Assembly (NCBI GenBank): GCA_023266155.1
Contig: JAHFRS010000058.1
Span: 1 to 7,012, forward strand
Length of the DNA stretch: 7,012 nt
Source of the DNA: an archaeon
Lineage (GTDB): Archaea > Nanobdellota > Nanobdellia > Woesearchaeales > GW2011-AR9
Direction: 5' to 3'
A model generated the notes under the pieces. The model had not been told where the DNA came from and did not search any database. It worked only from the letters and a program-made list of their open reading frames with translations. Positions 5,756-7,012 of this stretch are shown here, piece by piece (within the stretch, counting starts at the first letter, position 1; each line of letters begins with the position of its first letter). The translations under genes were made by a program, and so were the position numbers.

Positions 5756-6598
5756 ATGGAACAACATAAAGCCCTCGTGGTTTTTGAGGATAAGAAAATC
5801 AGAAGAATTTGGCATGAAAATCAATGGTATTTTTCAGTAGTGGACATCATTACCGCTTTAACCGATAGTCCAACTCCTCGGCAATATTGGGGTAAAGTTA
5901 AAGACCGAGAATTTGAAATGCTCCAGTTGTCCCCAATTTGGGTACAGCTGAAATTACCTGCTGCTGATGGAAAATATTACGAGACTGATTGTGCAAATAC
6001 TGAAGCATTATTTAGGATCATTCAATCAATTCCTTCAAAAAGAGCTGAGCCTTTTAAGCGTTGGTTGTCCCAAGTAGGCTACGAACGCATTCAAGAAATT
6101 GAAAATCCAGAATTAGGGCAGGAGCGCATAAAACAGTATTATGAATTGAAGGGTTACCCTAAAGAATGGATAGATAAACGTCTTAGAGGCATCGCCATCC
6201 GTCAGGAATTGACCGATGAATGGAAGAATCGTGGTGTTCAACAAGAAAAAGAGTTTGCAATTTTAACTAATGAGATAAGTAAAGCCACTTTTGGCAAAAC
6301 GGTGCAGGAATATAAAGAATTCAAAGGCGTTCCCAAAAAGAACCAGAACCTTCGGGACCACATGACTGACTGGGAATTGATTCTGACCATGGTGGGTGAG
6401 AAGGCAACTACTGATATTACTCTCGCTAAAGACGCGCAAGGGATGAAAGAGTGCGCAGAGACTGCTCGTGAAGGGGGAGTGATTGCCGGGAATACCAAGA
6501 AAGAATTAGAGCAGAAAATCGGGAAATCACTGGTTTCGAATGAGAATTATCTCGATTTGACCGGAAGGAATAAGAAACAAATAGGAAGAAAAGGTTAG
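5756..6598 (+). CDS. BRO-N domain (phage antirepressor-like) protein
   Basis: The 280-residue product belongs to a widespread BRO-N/antirepressor-like family found in bacteria, archaea and phages. The BRO-N domain covers about 5-110: VVFEDKKIRRIWHENQWYFS (8-27), VVDIITALTDS, YETDCANTEALFRIIQSIPS (75-94), EPFKRWLSQVGYERIQEIEN. The C-terminal region is the one typical of this subfamily: GYPKEWIDKRLRGIAIRQEL (133-152), ISKATFGKT (174-182), KNQNLRDHMTDWELI (195-209), and GGVIAGNTKKELEQKIGKSL near the end. BRO-N domains bind DNA; in phages they can act as antirepressors, but the role of stand-alone copies is unknown. ATG 5756 is chosen because family members have only a few residues before the VVF motif and because the TATA box fits it. 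TTG 5741, with AGGAG upstream, would add five residues (MKLTQ). No other phage gene is nearby, so horizontal acquisition as a single gene is inferred. Confidence 0.93.
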   Translation: MEQHKALVVFEDKKIRRIWHENQWYFSVVDIITALTDSPTPRQYWGKVKDREFEMLQLSPIWVQLKLPAADGKYYETDCANTEALFRIIQSIPSKRAEPFKRWLSQVGYERIQEIENPELGQERIKQYYELKGYPKEWIDKRLRGIAIRQELTDEWKNRGVQQEKEFAILTNEISKATFGKTVQEYKEFKGVPKKNQNLRDHMTDWELILTMVGEKATTDITLAKDAQGMKECAETAREGGVIAGNTKKELEQKIGKSLVSNENYLDLTGRNKKQIGRKG

Positions 6599-6604
6599 AT
6601 TATA

Positions 6605-6639
6605 CTCTCTTGTATCATTTATCTACTCTTCTATTCTCC
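6605..6639 (+). terminator. pyrimidine-rich tract after the BRO-N gene
   Basis: The bases just after the BRO-N stop are strongly T/C-rich (CTCTCTTG, CATTTATC, CTCTTCTATTCTCC). An archaeal polymerase could terminate over such a tract. There is no uninterrupted T run longer than three, so this is weak. Confidence 0.22.
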
Positions 6640-6644
6640 AAAAG

Positions 6645-6657
6645 ATATATTTTTATA
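6645..6657 (+). promoter_or_regulatory. candidate TATA box for trm1
   Basis: ATATATTTTTATA follows an A-rich AAAAG at 6640-6644 that could act as BRE. Its centre is about 29 bases before ATG 6680, so the transcript would begin at or a few bases before that codon. This favours 6680 over the in-frame ATG at 6659. Confidence 0.45.
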
Positions 6658-6679
6658 GATGCTCAAAAATAAGTTGAGT

Positions 6680-7012
6680 ATGACATTAATCATCGAACAT
6701 TCGATCACCCTTGACATAACCTTGCCAGAAAAAGACGTTCATAAAAAGATGGAGGTCTTCTATAATCCCGTTATGGCTTCTCATAGGAACATTTCCATTC
6801 TCTTATTGAACTCCATCATCAATAAAAGCATGAACATCGCCGATCCTTTGGCCGGCTCTGGCATCAGAAGCTTGCGTTTCCTTAAAGAATTAAAGAAAGG
6901 AAAAATAAATCATCTTTTCGCCAATGATTTAAAAGAGAATTTTCCAAAAGTGTTTAAAAACAATGCTCGGAAGAATAATCTTTCTCTTGGTAAAGTATCC
7001 GTAAGTAATGAG
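6680..7012 (+). CDS. trm1: tRNA (guanine(26)-N2)-dimethyltransferase Trm1, 5' part
   Basis: Trm1 uses S-adenosylmethionine to methylate G26 of tRNA to m2G and m2,2G; it is typical of archaea and eukaryotes. The first 111 residues are inside the window and the frame is still open at the right edge; archaeal members are about 370-390 residues. Seen motifs: VFYNPVMASHR (26-36), matching the family FYNPxMxxNRD block with His-Arg-Asn in place of Asn-Arg-Asp; motif I DPLAGSGIRSLRF (55-67), which forms the SAM-binding loop; and ANDL (81-84), the acidic ribose-binding position. ATG 6680 gives MTLIIEHSITLDI, like the short beta-strand N-terminus of known members. ATG 6659 (adding MLKNKLS) and TTG 6674 are in frame but less likely. 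It is 81 bases after the BRO-N gene, with its own TATA box. Confidence 0.9.
   Translation, partial: MTLIIEHSITLDITLPEKDVHKKMEVFYNPVMASHRNISILLLNSIINKSMNIADPLAGSGIRSLRFLKELKKGKINHLFANDLKENFPKVFKNNARKNNLSLGKVSVSNE

Overview
The window looks archaeal. It carries an archaeal-type translation initiation factor aIF5B (about 595 aa with short N-terminus), the start of a Trm1-type tRNA (guanine-26) dimethyltransferase, and good TATA-box candidates placed about 25 bases before start codons, which suggests leaderless or nearly leaderless transcripts. Gene density and short intergenic gaps suggest a compact genome, possibly a DPANN lineage, but the sequence does not fix the lineage.

Layout, left to right. 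Positions 1-1827 hold a nucleotide-metabolism pair on the + strand. The first gene is the 3' part of a dCTP deaminase-like gene fused to a Nudix hydrolase domain, entering from off the left edge. It overlaps by 8 bases a nucleoside diphosphate kinase gene (ndk). Positions 1828-2260 hold no intact gene. They contain a strong bulged hairpin, the broken remnant of a DDE (rve-type) transposase with an in-frame stop, and a 12-bp inverted repeat. Positions 2261-4048 (- strand) encode aIF5B. An 89-base divergent promoter region separates it from a + strand gene at 4138-5574 for an unrecognised 478-residue protein with an apparent beta-propeller-like C-terminal two-thirds. Positions 5617-5711 form a small MITE-like unit: imperfect terminal inverted repeats inside a 9-bp direct repeat. 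Just downstream is a BRO-N/antirepressor-family gene (5756-6598), probably acquired horizontally. The window ends inside a trm1 gene starting near 6680.

Functional reading: housekeeping genes (aIF5B, Trm1, ndk) are interleaved with accessory DNA (transposase relic, MITE-like unit, phage-type BRO gene). The most interesting item is the dCTP deaminase/Nudix fusion co-transcribed with ndk. It would put dCTP-to-dUTP chemistry, nucleotide clean-up and nucleotide rephosphorylation under one transcript. The second is the orphan propeller-like protein sharing a divergent promoter region with aIF5B.
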